64,000 nucleotides of DNA from VRUE01 sp963718775 (lineage in GTDB: Bacteria > Actinomycetota > Thermoleophilia > Solirubrobacterales > 70-9): assembly GCA_963718775.1 (NCBI GenBank), contig OY970377.1:2108001-2172000 (forward strand), written 5' to 3'. Within the stretch, counting starts at the first letter, position 1. The number at the start of each line of letters is the position of its first letter. Made by a program: the position numbers and the translations under genes. This document shows positions 41,365 through 53,792 of this stretch, piece by piece. The notes beneath the pieces were generated by a model. The model did no database searches and had not been told where the DNA came from. It was given only the letters and a program-made list of their open reading frames with translations.

Positions 41365-42012
41365 CTAGTTGCTGCTGCCGCCTGAGAGGCAGTAGGCGAA
41401 GACCGTGAGGCTGGTGTTGGTGGGGACGTAGCTGTGGGCGTGGGCGATCCAGCCGTTGCCGGAGCGCTCCGTCCCGGTCAAGGCCACCCGGTAGTCGCCG
41501 GCGGTGTTGCCGCCACTGATCGCGACCGTTCCCGTGGGGCAGGCGACGCTGACGCTCGCGTTGGCACCGGCGTTGATCGTGGTGCTGTTCGAGACCGCGA
41601 TAATCTGGCCGAGCTCGGAGGCGCGGACTGAGCCGGCCTGCAGCTCGCTCGAGCCGACCGAGTCGGGGCCGAGGTCGTTGGCGGTCAGGGACTGGTCGGC
41701 TACCTCCGAGGAGGTGACCGAGCTGGCGGCGAGGTCGCCCGCCGCCAGAGTGTCGGCAGCGACGTCGGAGGAGTCGACGCCGTTTTCGGCGATCTCCGTG
41801 GTGTCGACCGCGTCGGGGGCGATCTTGCCCGCCGCCACCGCGTTGTCGCGGAGGTCGATCGTGCGGATCGTGCCGTCGACGATCTGCGGCGAGCGGACGG
41901 TGTTCTTGGCGATGCCGGCTGCAAAAGCGCCGCCGGTAAGAGCCATGAACAGCGCCATGCAGCTGATCACGAGGGCGGGGGAGAGACGGAATGAACGGTT
42001 CTTGCTGGTCAT
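41365..42012 (-). CDS. Exported protein with short solenoid-type repeats
   Basis: 215 residues. Signal or anchor: LVISCMALFMALTGGAFAAG. Residues about 40-135 are repeats of about ten residues: IVDGTIRTIDL, NAVAAGKI, GVDSSDV, TLAAGDL, SVTSSEV, SLTANDL, SVGSSEL, SVRASEL. This is the same plan as the protein at 25186. The C-terminal domain has two Cys and ends CLSGGSSN. Probably a surface fibre protein with a globular head. Its own terminator is shared with rpoC; divergent from the flavin monooxygenase at 42139. Confidence 0.75.
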   Translation of the reverse strand: MTSKNRSFRLSPALVISCMALFMALTGGAFAAGIAKNTVRSPQIVDGTIRTIDLRDNAVAAGKIAPDAVDTTEIAENGVDSSDVAADTLAAGDLAASSVTSSEVADQSLTANDLGPDSVGSSELQAGSVRASELGQIIAVSNSTTINAGANASVSVACPTGTVAISGGNTAGDYRVALTGTERSGNGWIAHAHSYVPTNTSLTVFAYCLSGGSSN

Positions 42013-42138
42013 CGGAGGTTCCTTTCGTTGGGTTGTAGATCCGATGGACCAAGCTTCGAATCGATCCGCCTTTCTCTCTACGGACCCCAGGGGTGAACCT
42101 CCTCACCCCTGTATGGGAGGGATCGATAGATTGGCCAG

Positions 42139-43458
42139 ATGGCCAGTAACAAGACTTGCGTCATCGGAGCGGGCTCCTCGGGGATTGCTGCTTGTCAGGT
42201 GCTGAACGCCCGGGGAATCCCATTCGACTGTTTCGAGAAGGGCTCTGAGGTCGGCGGCAACTGGCGTTACGAAAACGACAACGAGATGTCGTCGGCCTAC
42301 CGCTCCCTGCACATCAACACCTCACGGGGCCTGATGGCCTACAAGACCTACCCGATGCCGGATGACTATCCGGACTACCCCAACCACTTTCAAATCGCCA
42401 GGTACTTCGACGACTACGTCGACCACTTCGGGCTGCGCGAGAAGATTCGCTTCCGGACCGAGGTGGTCAGCGTCAAGCCCGCCGAAGGGGAGTGGGACGT
42501 CACAGTCCAGGACGCGGATGGGAAGCGGGAGACGAACCGCTATCGCTCCGTGCTGGTCGCCAACGGGCATCACTGGGATCCGCGCTGGCCTGAGCCCGCC
42601 TTTCCCGGCGCCGACGAGTTCGAGGGTGAGCAGATACACGTCCATCACTACCGCGAGCCAGACGTGCTGCATGACAAGCGAGTATTGGTGCTTGGGATCG
42701 GCAACTCCGCCACCGACATCGCTGTCGAGGCATCGCGGATCACTGAGAAGACCTTCCTGGCGATGCGCCGCGGCGCCTACGTCATGCCCAAGTACCTGAA
42801 CGGCAAGCCGACCGACGAGGCGGCCTCGAAACTGCTGACGATGATGCCGCTGCCGGTGCAGCGCTTCGTGCTGAATCGAATGCTGGGGCTCAGCGCCGGT
42901 GACATGACCGCCTACGGCCTGCCTCAGCCGGATCACAAGCTGCTCGAGGCGCACCCGACCGTCTCCGCCGAGTTGCTCTCCCGGCTCGGCCACGGGGACA
43001 TCGCCGTCAAGCCCAACATCGACAGCTTCAGCGGTGGCCGCACGGTTCGCTTTGCCGACGGCAGCGAGGAGGAGGTCGACCTGGTCGTCTACTGCACCGG
43101 CTACAAGATCACCTTCCCGTTCTTCGAGGAGGGCCTTGTCGCCGCCAAGGACAACCGCTTTCCGCTCTACCGGCGGGTCGCCTCGGTCGAGCACCCGGGC
43201 CTCTATTTCATCGGCTTCATCCAGCCGCTCGGCGCGATCATGCCGCTTGCCGAGGCGCAGTCGGAGTGGGTCGGGGACCTGTTGGACGGCAAGGGCACCC
43301 TGCCGTCACCGGTTGAGATGCGGGCTGAGATCGGGGAGGCGGAAAAGAAGATGCGCAAGCGGTATGTAGCCTCGAAGCGGCACACGATCCAGGTCGATTT
43401 CCAGCCTTATCTGCGGGAGATCCGCAGGGAGCGGAAGCGGGCTGGTCAGCGGGTGTGA
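42139..43458 (+). CDS. Flavin-containing monooxygenase
   Basis: 439 residues. FAD-binding GAGSSG at 10-15, NADPH-binding GIGNSATD from residue 189, and the class-B monooxygenase fingerprint FxGxxxHxxxY at 161-171 (FEGEQIHVHHY). The CTGYK motif near residue 320 is also typical. The enzyme oxygenates a soft nucleophile or ketone with NADPH and O2; the substrate is unknown. ATG 42139 with only weak upstream Shine-Dalgarno. Its 3' end overlaps the convergent small membrane protein gene by 13 bases. Confidence 0.9.
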   Translation: MASNKTCVIGAGSSGIAACQVLNARGIPFDCFEKGSEVGGNWRYENDNEMSSAYRSLHINTSRGLMAYKTYPMPDDYPDYPNHFQIARYFDDYVDHFGLREKIRFRTEVVSVKPAEGEWDVTVQDADGKRETNRYRSVLVANGHHWDPRWPEPAFPGADEFEGEQIHVHHYREPDVLHDKRVLVLGIGNSATDIAVEASRITEKTFLAMRRGAYVMPKYLNGKPTDEAASKLLTMMPLPVQRFVLNRMLGLSAGDMTAYGLPQPDHKLLEAHPTVSAELLSRLGHGDIAVKPNIDSFSGGRTVRFADGSEEEVDLVVYCTGYKITFPFFEEGLVAAKDNRFPLYRRVASVEHPGLYFIGFIQPLGAIMPLAEAQSEWVGDLLDGKGTLPSPVEMRAEIGEAEKKMRKRYVASKRHTIQVDFQPYLREIRRERKRAGQRV

Positions 43459-43784
43459 GGGGGAGGGGACGGGGTGCCCCTCCTGGTTGCTGGGGTTTTC
43501 GCCGGGTGCATCGCGCGGCTCGCTGAGGGGATAGTGCGAAAACCATGACGCCGCTGCCCAGGAGGGGCACCCCGTCCCCTCCTCACGGCACCGCTGCTTG
43601 GGCCATGCTGATGAGGACCACGGGGGCGGGGGCTTGGGCGCCAGCGGTTGAAGCCTTCGCTGGAGTCGTCGGAAGCTGTTTCGGGCTCGGGGGCTTGGCT
43701 TGCCCACCAGATCAGCCAGAGGGCGCCCAGGACTGGGATCTTCAGCACGACTAGCAGAAAGAAAATCGGCAGGAACCCCTCCAT
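43446..43784 (-). CDS. Small single-helix membrane protein, unknown function
   Basis: 112 residues from ATG 43784, five bases after the HAD-like gene's stop. It begins MEGFLPIFFLLVVLKIPVLG, continuing ALWLIWWASQ: one transmembrane helix, then an acidic patch and a Pro/Arg/His-rich tail. The tail runs through the large inverted repeat at 43462-43582, so the natural C-terminus may have been altered by that element. Probably cotranscribed with the HAD-like gene. No family recognised. Confidence 0.55.
   Translation of the reverse strand: MEGFLPIFFLLVVLKIPVLGALWLIWWASQAPEPETASDDSSEGFNRWRPSPRPRGPHQHGPSSGAVRRGRGAPPGQRRHGFRTIPSASRAMHPAKTPATRRGTPSPPPHTR
43462..43582. repeat. Nested inverted repeat, 25-bp outer arms
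   Basis: Outer arms 43462-43486 and 43558-43582 are perfect complements (core GAGGGGACGGGGTGCCCCTCC). Inside, GGTTTTCGC (43494-43502) pairs with GCGAAAACC (43536-43544). Each outer arm is itself a small hairpin (GGAGGGG/CCCCTCC). It starts four bases after the monooxygenase stop, so it could terminate both convergent genes, or be a small palindromic element. The arm resembles the post-rpoC hairpin. Confidence 0.75.
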
Positions 43785-43789
43785 TGGGC

Positions 43790-44269
43790 TCAGTCTAGAG
43801 ACACTGCCCACTGCCGCAAGGCCTCGACGTGGGCCTCCTCGAGGCCGAGGTGGGTCTCAGTGAGGACGAGCAGGGTTGGCTGCTCGCGCCGCTCTGCCCA
43901 CTCGTAACAGCTCGCGTCGAAGTTGTCGTCGATCCAGGCCATCGGCCGGCCGATGGCGTACTCGTCAAGCGGCCCCAGCTTCCAGTGGGCGCCGCCAGGT
44001 CGCGCGGCTACGTCGAAGCTGACAAATGGCAGTTCGGGCAGCCCGAGCAGCGAGGGCAGGTAGAAGTTCGCCTTGTCCTCCCAGCCCGTCGCCCAGACCA
44101 GCTCGAAGTGCTCGCTCAACCGCTGCAGCCGATCCCCGCACGGCAGCGAGATCAGGTGCGGCACCCCATCGACCAGCTCCAGCTTCGTAAAGGCGCGATC
44201 CGGCGGGGTCTCAGCTCCGAACAGCGAGATGACCCCATCGACATCGACGGCGAGGATGGGGCGGTCCAT
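43790..44269 (-). CDS. HAD-like protein
   Basis: 159 residues opening with DVDGV (9-13), the HAD nucleophile motif with Asp9 and Asp11. VWATGWEDKANFYLP looks like motif II (Thr/Ser region), and WIDDNFD supplies the acidic motif IV. A cap domain is absent. It may be a small phosphatase or a non-catalytic HAD protein; the substrate is unknown. It lies directly downstream of rpsG on the same strand, 19 bases away. Confidence 0.75.
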   Translation of the reverse strand: MDRPILAVDVDGVISLFGAETPPDRAFTKLELVDGVPHLISLPCGDRLQRLSEHFELVWATGWEDKANFYLPSLLGLPELPFVSFDVAARPGGAHWKLGPLDEYAIGRPMAWIDDNFDASCYEWAERREQPTLLVLTETHLGLEEAHVEALRQWAVSLD

Positions 44270-44288
44270 AGGGCTGGCTTAGGTCGGA

Positions 44289-44758
44289 CTACCAGCGGTA
44301 ATGCGCGAAGGCCTTGTTGGCCTGGGCCATGCGATAGATGTCGTCCTTGCGCTTCCAAGCAGACCCTTGCTGCTGCGTGGCATCGAGGATCTCACCGGCG
44401 AGGCGCTCGGCCATCGCGTACTCGCGGCGATTGCGCGCGTAGTCGACCAGCCAGCGGATCGCCAGGGTGCGAGCGCGGCGGGCGGGGACCTCGACCGGCA
44501 CCTGGTAGGTGGCGCCGCCGACACGGCGGGAGCGGACCTCGAGCACCGGCGTCAGCGCCTTGATCGCCGCCTCGAGGGTCTCGATCGGATCCTCGTTGGA
44601 GCGCTCGCCGACGATTGCCAGGGCGTCGTAGACGATCCGCTCGGCAAGTTGCTTCTTGCCGTCGCTCATCACCTTGTTGATCAGCTGCTGGACGAGCCGG
44701 TTGCGAAAGCGCGCGTCGGGCTCGACCGGTCGGATTGTCGCTGCGGAGCGGCGGGGCA

Positions 44759-44759
<1 letters not shown>
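44289..44759 (-). CDS. rpsG: 30S ribosomal protein S7
   Basis: 156 residues beginning MPRRSAATIRPVEPD, with FRNRLVQQLINKVMSDGKKQ and the C-terminal MAERLAGEILDATQQQGSAW. S7 nucleates the 30S head. Starts in a TAATG overlap with the rpsL stop. On the minus strand, facing away from fusA, so the usual rpsL-rpsG-fusA-tuf series is split. Confidence 0.97.
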
Positions 44760-45154
<395 letters not shown>

Positions 45155-45976
45155 GGCCGCGCATAGTAGAGCAGTCCGCCCAAGACCAGCCCCGCCGCTG
45201 CCGCGAGCTCCTCGTAGAAGCCGTCCTCGAGCACCGCTGTGGCGCCTGCGAAGCGCGCGTTCTGGGCGCCCTCGTCGAGGCCGGCGGGCAGGTCGACGAG
45301 CAGGATCACGGCGATGCTGAGCAGGCCGAGGGCGATCACGGCACGGCCCATGCCGCGCCGGCTCGGGCCGCAATGCAAGCACCGCGGCAACGGCGGCGAG
45401 CAGCGCGATCGGGATCAGCAAGTAGGCGTGGGCCTCGCCGGCGTCCTTCGCATCCGCGGTCGGTGGAGTGGCGGCCGGCAGACCCGCGTAGGCGGACTGG
45501 CCGATCTCGACGCTGCGGTAGGAGACGAACTGGGCGACGACGAGGCAGATCGCCGCGGCGATCACGACGGCGCAGACCGCCCGCTGCGGCGTGAGCACGG
45601 CGCTGGCTCGGGTTGCCGCTCGGGTCGATACGGCGCTGATTCGAAGCAGGATGCGCTCGCCCCGCGAGAAGGCGCGCAAGATCAGCACGGCGAGCGGGCG
45701 CAGCAGCTTGCCCAGCGGCCGCGCCAGGCGCAGCACGAGTGTCCGCAGCCGGCCGAGCAGGCGTATGGCGACGGTCCGCAGCCGGGTCAGCCGGCGCGCC
45801 AGTACCGGCTGCAGCTTCTCGATGCGCCGCGACACCGCACGGTCGATCTGCTGAGAGCGCTTCCCCGCCGCCAGGAGGACCGCGCCGATGCGCCGTCGTG
45901 CCGCTGCTATCATCGCGCGTCGCTCAGGCTGTCTTTTCGAAGTCCGTTTCGCCGGGCCCGCGAGGGCCTTTTTCAT
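45155..45976 (-). pseudogene. Basic multi-helix membrane protein, frameshifted
   Basis: From ATG 45976 (MKKALAG) a strongly basic Arg/Leu-rich segment is followed by membrane helices VVIAAAICLVVAQFV and YLLIPIALLAAVAAVLALR. About 45371 the frame stops making sense. The continuation in the neighbouring frame (GRAVIALGLLSIAVILLVDL, then DGFYEELAAAAGLVLGGLLY) gives two more helices. One extra C in a CCC run explains the switch. In that frame the next stop is inside rpsL (45007), so the true end is unclear. Function unknown. Located between rpsL and divergent fusA. Confidence 0.6.
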
Positions 45977-46056
45977 GCGCCGATCCCGGCTCTTGCCAGA
46001 TCGGTTGCTTTTGTCCCGTCCCCGTTTCACGATCAAACCCTTACCTTAGGAACCAC

Positions 46057-48168
<2,112 letters not shown>

Positions 48169-48311
48169 CCGGCAGTAGGCCGCACGGTTGTTCTAGCTAT
48201 ATTTCCCAGGTTCGCCCGCAGGCAGGTCGAGATGACTTGCCTCGGCAGCACCCCCAAACTTAACCAGGCAACGCAGACAGAACCCGACTTCGAAAGGTAG
48301 AACGGAGAGAG

Positions 48312-49496
<1,185 letters not shown>

Positions 49497-49503
49497 CACC
49501 AAA

Positions 49504-49545
49504 GGGCGGGCTTGTGCCCGCCCGTCGTCGCCCGTCGGGCGACGA
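49504..49545 (+). terminator. Tandem hairpins after tuf
   Basis: GGGCGGGC/GCCCGCCC around TTGT (49504-49523), then a 9-bp stem around GTC (49525-49545, core CGTCGCCC/GGGCGACG). They begin seven bases after the tuf stop. A likely terminator or attenuator limiting readthrough from tuf into the S10 operon. Confidence 0.7.
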
Positions 49546-49569
49546 GACAACTGCAAAGCACATACGACC

Positions 49570-49623
49570 GGGGCGGCGCCCCACCTAAAGGGGCCCCGCC
49601 CTTTATGCGCGCTAGAGCGCGCA
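49570..49623 (+). promoter_or_regulatory. Structured leader of the S10 operon
   Basis: A 12-13-bp stem with one C-C mismatch (49570-49582 with 49590-49602, loop ACCTAAA) is followed by TTT. Next comes TGCGCGCT/AGCGCGCA (49606-49623). The first has terminator form, 45 bases before rpsJ. In other bacteria the S10 leader mediates attenuation by L4; whether this fold does so is inference. Confidence 0.5.
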
Positions 49624-49647
49624 AGAAAGACCGAGACAACTCAGACC

Positions 49648-49968
49648 GTGGCAGCGATAGCAGCACAGAAAATTCGAATCCGGCTCAAGGCGTATGACCA
49701 TGACGCCATAGACCGGGCTGCCCGCGAGATCGTTGAAACCGCGGAGCGCACTGGCGCCAGCGTCTCTGGCCCGGTGCCGCTGCCGACCGAGAAAAACGTC
49801 TACTGCGTGATCCGCTCGCCGTTCAAGGACAAGGACTCACGCGAGCACTTCGAGATGCGCACCCACAAGCGCCTGATCGACATCCTTCAGCCTTCGCCGA
49901 AAACGGTCGACTCGCTGCAGCGTCTCGACTCGCTTCCCGCCGGCGTCGACATCGAGATCCGTCTTTAG
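49648..49968 (+). CDS. rpsJ: 30S ribosomal protein S10
   Basis: 106 residues from GTG 49648: MAAIAAQKIRIRLKAYDHD, with VSGPVPLPTEKNVYCVIRSP and the C-terminal LPAGVDIEIRL. S10 (NusE) joins the 30S head and antitermination complexes. Upstream in-frame starts give non-homologous sequence. No clear Shine-Dalgarno precedes the GTG, so initiation may rely on the structured leader or be weak. First gene of the S10 operon. Confidence 0.95.
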   Translation: MAAIAAQKIRIRLKAYDHDAIDRAAREIVETAERTGASVSGPVPLPTEKNVYCVIRSPFKDKDSREHFEMRTHKRLIDILQPSPKTVDSLQRLDSLPAGVDIEIRL

Positions 49969-49972
49969 GGCT

Positions 49973-50602
49973 ATGGCGGCGATCCTCGGCAAGAAGCTCG
50001 GCATGACGCAGGTCTTCCGTGAGGACGGCAGTGTCATCCCGGTCACCGTGATCGAGGCCGGCCCCTGCAAGGTGACCGCGGTTCGCGAGCCCGAGCGCGA
50101 TGGCTACACCGCTGTGCAGCTTGCCTTTGGCGTCGCCAAGGAGGGCAAGCTGAGCCGCGCCGAGGAGGGCCACCTGAAGAAGGCCGGTGGGGCTCCGATG
50201 CGTCACCTGGTCGAGTTCCGCGACGAGGATCTCGGCGCCGAGGACGGCCCCAAGATCGGCGATGACGTCACCGTCGCCTCTTTCGAGGCGGGTCAGAAGG
50301 TGAAGGTCTCCGGTATCTCGATCGGCAAGGGCTTCCAGGGCGGCATCAAGCGCCACAACTTCAGCCGCGGCCCGGTCAGCCACGGCTCGCACAACGTGCG
50401 GGCCCCGGGCTCGATCGGCGCAAGCACCTTCCCGGCACGCGTCTTCAAAGGGATGAAGATGCCCGGCCAGATGGGCAACAAGCGGGTCACCCAGAAGGGT
50501 CTCGAGGTTGCCGACGTCGACGCCGAGCGCAACCTGCTGCTCATCAAAGGCTCGGTACCGGGCTCACGCAACGCCGTGGTCGAGGTGAGGACCGATGGCT
50601 AA
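49973..50602 (+). CDS. rplC: 50S ribosomal protein L3
   Basis: 209 residues: AAILGKKLGMTQVFREDGSV start and the signature FSRGPVSHGSHNVRAPGSIG. It initiates 50S assembly near the peptidyl transferase centre. Eight-base overlap with rplD. Confidence 0.97.
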   Translation: MAAILGKKLGMTQVFREDGSVIPVTVIEAGPCKVTAVREPERDGYTAVQLAFGVAKEGKLSRAEEGHLKKAGGAPMRHLVEFRDEDLGAEDGPKIGDDVTVASFEAGQKVKVSGISIGKGFQGGIKRHNFSRGPVSHGSHNVRAPGSIGASTFPARVFKGMKMPGQMGNKRVTQKGLEVADVDAERNLLLIKGSVPGSRNAVVEVRTDG

Positions 50603-51206
50603 AGTCGCCGTGCTCGGCAAGACGACCAAGGCCGATCTGCCGAAAGGGCTCTTCGACGAGCCGTTCCATCACTCGCTGGTCGACGAGGCTGCCCGCGCCG
50701 ATCTCGCCGCCCGCCGTCGCGGCACCGCCTCGACGCTGACTCGCGCTGAGGTGTCGATGACCGGCGCCAAGGCCTGGCGCCAGAAGGGCACCGGCCGCGC
50801 TCGTGTTGGCGCGCTCAGCTCGCCCAGCCGCTTCGGCGGCGGCGTCGCTTTCGGCCCGAAGCCGCGCCACTACACGGTCAAGGTCAATCGCAAGGCGCGG
50901 CGCAAGGCGCTGCGCTCGGCGCTCTCGACTCACGCGGAGCGAGACAGCGTCGCTCTGCTCGACGCTGCCACTTTCGAGACGCCGTCGACTAAAACCGCTG
51001 CCCAGGCCCTCGAGAAGTGGGGCGCGAAGCGTGCGACTCTGATCGTGCTCGCGCCCGAGGAGAGTGGCGCCGCAAAGAGCTTTCGCAACATTCCCCGGGT
51101 TCACGTCACCGAGGTCGACGCGATCGGGGTGGCCGACGTGATCGGCGCCGCTTCGCTGGTCCTCTCGGAGGCCGCGCTCGAGAAGCTCCAGGAGAGGCTC
51201 GGCTGA
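50595..51206 (+). CDS. rplD: 50S ribosomal protein L4
   Basis: 203 residues. The extended loop (TGAKAWRQKGTGRARVGALS) that lines the exit tunnel is intact. In some bacteria L4 also represses the S10 operon through its leader, and a structured leader is present here. TGATG overlap with rplW. Confidence 0.97.
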   Translation: MAKVAVLGKTTKADLPKGLFDEPFHHSLVDEAARADLAARRRGTASTLTRAEVSMTGAKAWRQKGTGRARVGALSSPSRFGGGVAFGPKPRHYTVKVNRKARRKALRSALSTHAERDSVALLDAATFETPSTKTAAQALEKWGAKRATLIVLAPEESGAAKSFRNIPRVHVTEVDAIGVADVIGAASLVLSEAALEKLQERLG

Positions 51207-51499
51207 TGGACGCGCGCAACACGATCATCAGCCCCGTCGTATCCGAGAAGAGCTACGCGCTGATCGGAGAGGGCAAGTACACCTTCCGGGTCGACGACCG
51301 CGCCCACAAGACCCAGATCGCCCACGCGATCGAGGAGATCTTCGAGGTCAAGGTCGCTGCGGTGCGCACGTCCAAGGTGCGCTCCAAGCCAAAGCGCCGC
51401 GGCCTGCACCAGGGCAAGACACGAGGCTGGAAGAAGGCCATCGTCCAGCTCGCTCCCGGTGAGCGGATCGAGCTGTTCGAGGGCGCAGAGACTGCTTAG
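51206..51499 (+). CDS. rplW: 50S ribosomal protein L23
   Basis: 97 residues starting MDARNTIISPVVSEKSYALI, at the tunnel exit where trigger factor and SRP dock. Basic loop KVRSKPKRRGLHQGKTRGWK is present. The start overlaps the rplD stop. Confidence 0.97.
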   Translation: MDARNTIISPVVSEKSYALIGEGKYTFRVDDRAHKTQIAHAIEEIFEVKVAAVRTSKVRSKPKRRGLHQGKTRGWKKAIVQLAPGERIELFEGAETA

Positions 51500-51509
51500 G
51501 GAAATAGGG

Positions 51510-52352
51510 ATGCCGAACCGAAAAACAAAACCAACGAGCCCGGGGCGCCGCTTCGCGACGTATCCGCTTCGTGAGCAGTTGACCGAGTCTCGTCCGGAAC
51601 GCAAGCTGACCGAGGGCCTGCGCAAGTCCGGCGGCCGCAACGTGAACGGACGGGTCACCGCCCGCCACCGTGGCGGTGGGGCGAAGCGGCGCTACCGGCA
51701 GATCGACTTCAAGCGGCTCAAGGACGGCGTCCCCGCCAAGGTGGCGACGATCGAGTACGACCCGAACCGCAGCTGTTACATCGCGCTGCTGCACTACGCC
51801 GACGGCGCCAAGGACTACATCCTCGCCCCCGCGGCGATCTCGGTTGGCGACGAGGTCCAGTCTGGACCCGGCGCCGACATCCGCCCGGGCAACGCGCTCG
51901 CGCTCGGCGAGATGCCGACTGGCACGCTCGTCCACAACGTCGAGCTGATCCCGGGCCAGGGCGGCAAGCTCGGCCGCTCCGCGGGCACCTCGATCCAGCT
52001 TGCGGCGAAGGAGGGTGACATGGTCACCCTGCGTCTGCCCTCCTCGGAGATGCGGTTGGTCCGCGCCGAGTGCCGCGCCACGGTGGGCACTCTCTCCAAC
52101 GCCGAGCACCAGAACCTCAAGATCGGCAAGGCGGGCCGCAACCGCCACAAGGGCAAGCGACCGCAGTCACGCGGCGTGGCGATGAACCCGGTCGACCACC
52201 CGCACGGCGGCGGCGAGGCTCACCACACGCCCGGTGGGCACCCGGTGACCCCGTGGGGCAAGCCGACGCTCGGCTACCGCACGCGTAAGAAGGGCAAGCA
52301 ATCCGATCGCTACATCGTGCGCGGGCGTCGCCGCGGAAAGAAGAAGAGGTAA
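51510..52352 (+). CDS. rplB: 50S ribosomal protein L2
   Basis: 280 residues from ATG 51510. RNA-binding core GRVTARHRGGGAKRRYRQID and the conserved C-terminal NPVDHPHGGGEAHHTPGGHP, with the histidine near the peptidyl transferase centre. ATG chosen by homology (MPNRKTKPTSPGRR). Confidence 0.97.
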   Translation: MPNRKTKPTSPGRRFATYPLREQLTESRPERKLTEGLRKSGGRNVNGRVTARHRGGGAKRRYRQIDFKRLKDGVPAKVATIEYDPNRSCYIALLHYADGAKDYILAPAAISVGDEVQSGPGADIRPGNALALGEMPTGTLVHNVELIPGQGGKLGRSAGTSIQLAAKEGDMVTLRLPSSEMRLVRAECRATVGTLSNAEHQNLKIGKAGRNRHKGKRPQSRGVAMNPVDHPHGGGEAHHTPGGHPVTPWGKPTLGYRTRKKGKQSDRYIVRGRRRGKKKR

Positions 52353-52362
52353 GCACAGGATC

Positions 52363-52635
52363 ATGGGACGCTCGACCAAAAAGGGACCGTGGGTGGAAGG
52401 CGCGCTGATGAAGCGCATCAACGCCATGAACGAGTCCGGCAACAAACAGATGCTGAAGACCTGGTCGCGCAGCTCGACCGTCTTCCCCGACATGGTCGGC
52501 CACACGATCGCGGTGCACGACGGCCGCAAGCACGTGCCGGTCTTCATCTCCGAGTCGATGGTCGGTCACAAGCTCGGCGAGTTCGCGCCGACCCGTACCT
52601 TCCGCTCCCACTCCGGAACGGGCAAGGGTGAGTAG
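52363..52635 (+). CDS. rpsS: 30S ribosomal protein S19
   Basis: 90 residues: GRSTKKGPWVEGALMKRINA, HVPVFISESMVGHKLGEFAP. It contacts S13 and the A-site finger in the 30S head. Eight-base overlap with the rplV GTG. Confidence 0.97.
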   Translation: MGRSTKKGPWVEGALMKRINAMNESGNKQMLKTWSRSSTVFPDMVGHTIAVHDGRKHVPVFISESMVGHKLGEFAPTRTFRSHSGTGKGE

Positions 52636-52990
52636 CGTGGCTGCCCCAGTCCTCGTTCGGGCCAGCTCTCGCTACGTGCGGATCGCGCCACGCAAGGCTC
52701 GCCTGATCGCCGACCAGGTGCGCGGCATGCATATCGAGCAGGCTCGATCGCTGCTCGAGTTCTCGCCACGTGGGGCCGCCGAGGAGATCCGCAAGCTGAT
52801 CGATTCCGCCGCGGCCAACGCCGAGAACAACCACGACCTGATCGGCGACGAGATGCGCATCGTCGAGATAACCGTCGACGAGGGACCGACCTTGAAGCGC
52901 TTCCGCCCGCGAGCCCAGGGACGGGCGACGCCGATCCACAAGCGAACCAGCCACATCGCCGTGGCGCTCAGCCCCGAGGAAGAGGACTAG
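52628..52990 (+). CDS. rplV: 50S ribosomal protein L22
   Basis: 120 residues from GTG 52628; GTG 52637 is an equally possible start that removes three residues. Signature: YVRIAPRKARLIADQVRG and the tunnel beta-hairpin (GPTLKRFRPRAQGRATPIHK). No macrolide-resistance deletion in the hairpin is seen. Confidence 0.95.
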   Translation: MSSVAAPVLVRASSRYVRIAPRKARLIADQVRGMHIEQARSLLEFSPRGAAEEIRKLIDSAAANAENNHDLIGDEMRIVEITVDEGPTLKRFRPRAQGRATPIHKRTSHIAVALSPEEED

Positions 52991-52994
52991 GGAC

Positions 52995-53792
52995 ATGGGA
53001 CAGAAGATCCATCCCGGCGGCTTCCGCGTCGGCTACATCCAAGACTGGAAGTCGAACTGGTTCGAGGAGAAAGACTTCTCCGACGTCCTGCTCGAGGATC
53101 TCAAGATCCGCGATCACATCGAGGGCAAGCTGGCCCACGCCGGTCTTTCCAACATCACGATCGAGCGGCATGGCGAGATCGCGGTGGACATCCACACCGC
53201 CCGCCCCGGCATCGTGATCGGCAAGTCCGGCAGCGAAGTGGACGCGCTGCGCAAAGACCTTCACAAGCTGACCGGCAAACCGGTGAAGGTGAACATCCGC
53301 GAGGTCAAGCGCCCCGAGCTCGACGCCAAGCTGGTCGCCCAGTCGATCGCCGAGCAGCTGCAGAACCGGGTCGCCTTCCGGCGGGCGATGAAACGCGCCC
53401 TCACCTCGGCGATGCGCTCTGGCGCTCAGGGAGTCAAGGTCCAGGTCTCAGGGCGCCTCGGCGGCGCCGAGATGGCCCGCACCGAGGGTTACTCCGACGG
53501 CAGAGTGCCGCTGCACACGCTGCGGGCGAACATCGACTACGGCTTCTTCGAGGCGCGCACGACGACCGGTCGCATCGGCGTCAAGTGCTGGATCAACAAG
53601 GGCGAGGTGATGCCTGAGGGCTTCCGTTCCAATCAGCTCGACGAGGACAACGAGCCGCAGGGCCCTCAGCGCGGCGGTCGACCCGGCGGCGATCGCGGCG
53701 GACGTGGCGGCGATCGCGGTGGACGTCCCGGCGGCGGTCGCGGAGGCCCCGGTGGCGGTCGCGGTGGTCAGCGTGGCGGAGGTGGTCGCTGA
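52995..53792 (+). CDS. rpsC: 30S ribosomal protein S3 with Arg-Gly-Gly tail
   Basis: 265 residues. KH domain and C-terminal domain are standard (GQKIHPGGFRVGYIQDWKSN, GIVIGKSGSEVD). The last about 45 residues are RGG/GGR repeats (GGDRGGRGGDRGGRPGGGRG), an RNA-binding low-complexity tail. S3 guards the mRNA entry channel, so the tail could contact incoming mRNA. TGATG overlap with rplP. Confidence 0.96.
   Translation: MGQKIHPGGFRVGYIQDWKSNWFEEKDFSDVLLEDLKIRDHIEGKLAHAGLSNITIERHGEIAVDIHTARPGIVIGKSGSEVDALRKDLHKLTGKPVKVNIREVKRPELDAKLVAQSIAEQLQNRVAFRRAMKRALTSAMRSGAQGVKVQVSGRLGGAEMARTEGYSDGRVPLHTLRANIDYGFFEARTTTGRIGVKCWINKGEVMPEGFRSNQLDEDNEPQGPQRGGRPGGDRGGRGGDRGGRPGGGRGGPGGGRGGQRGGGGR

Noticed and set aside
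53640..53790. Frameshift as the cause of the Gly/Arg-rich end of S3
   Set aside because: The tail is in frame, ends in a TGATG overlap with rplP, and RGG repeats are regular; it is a true extension.
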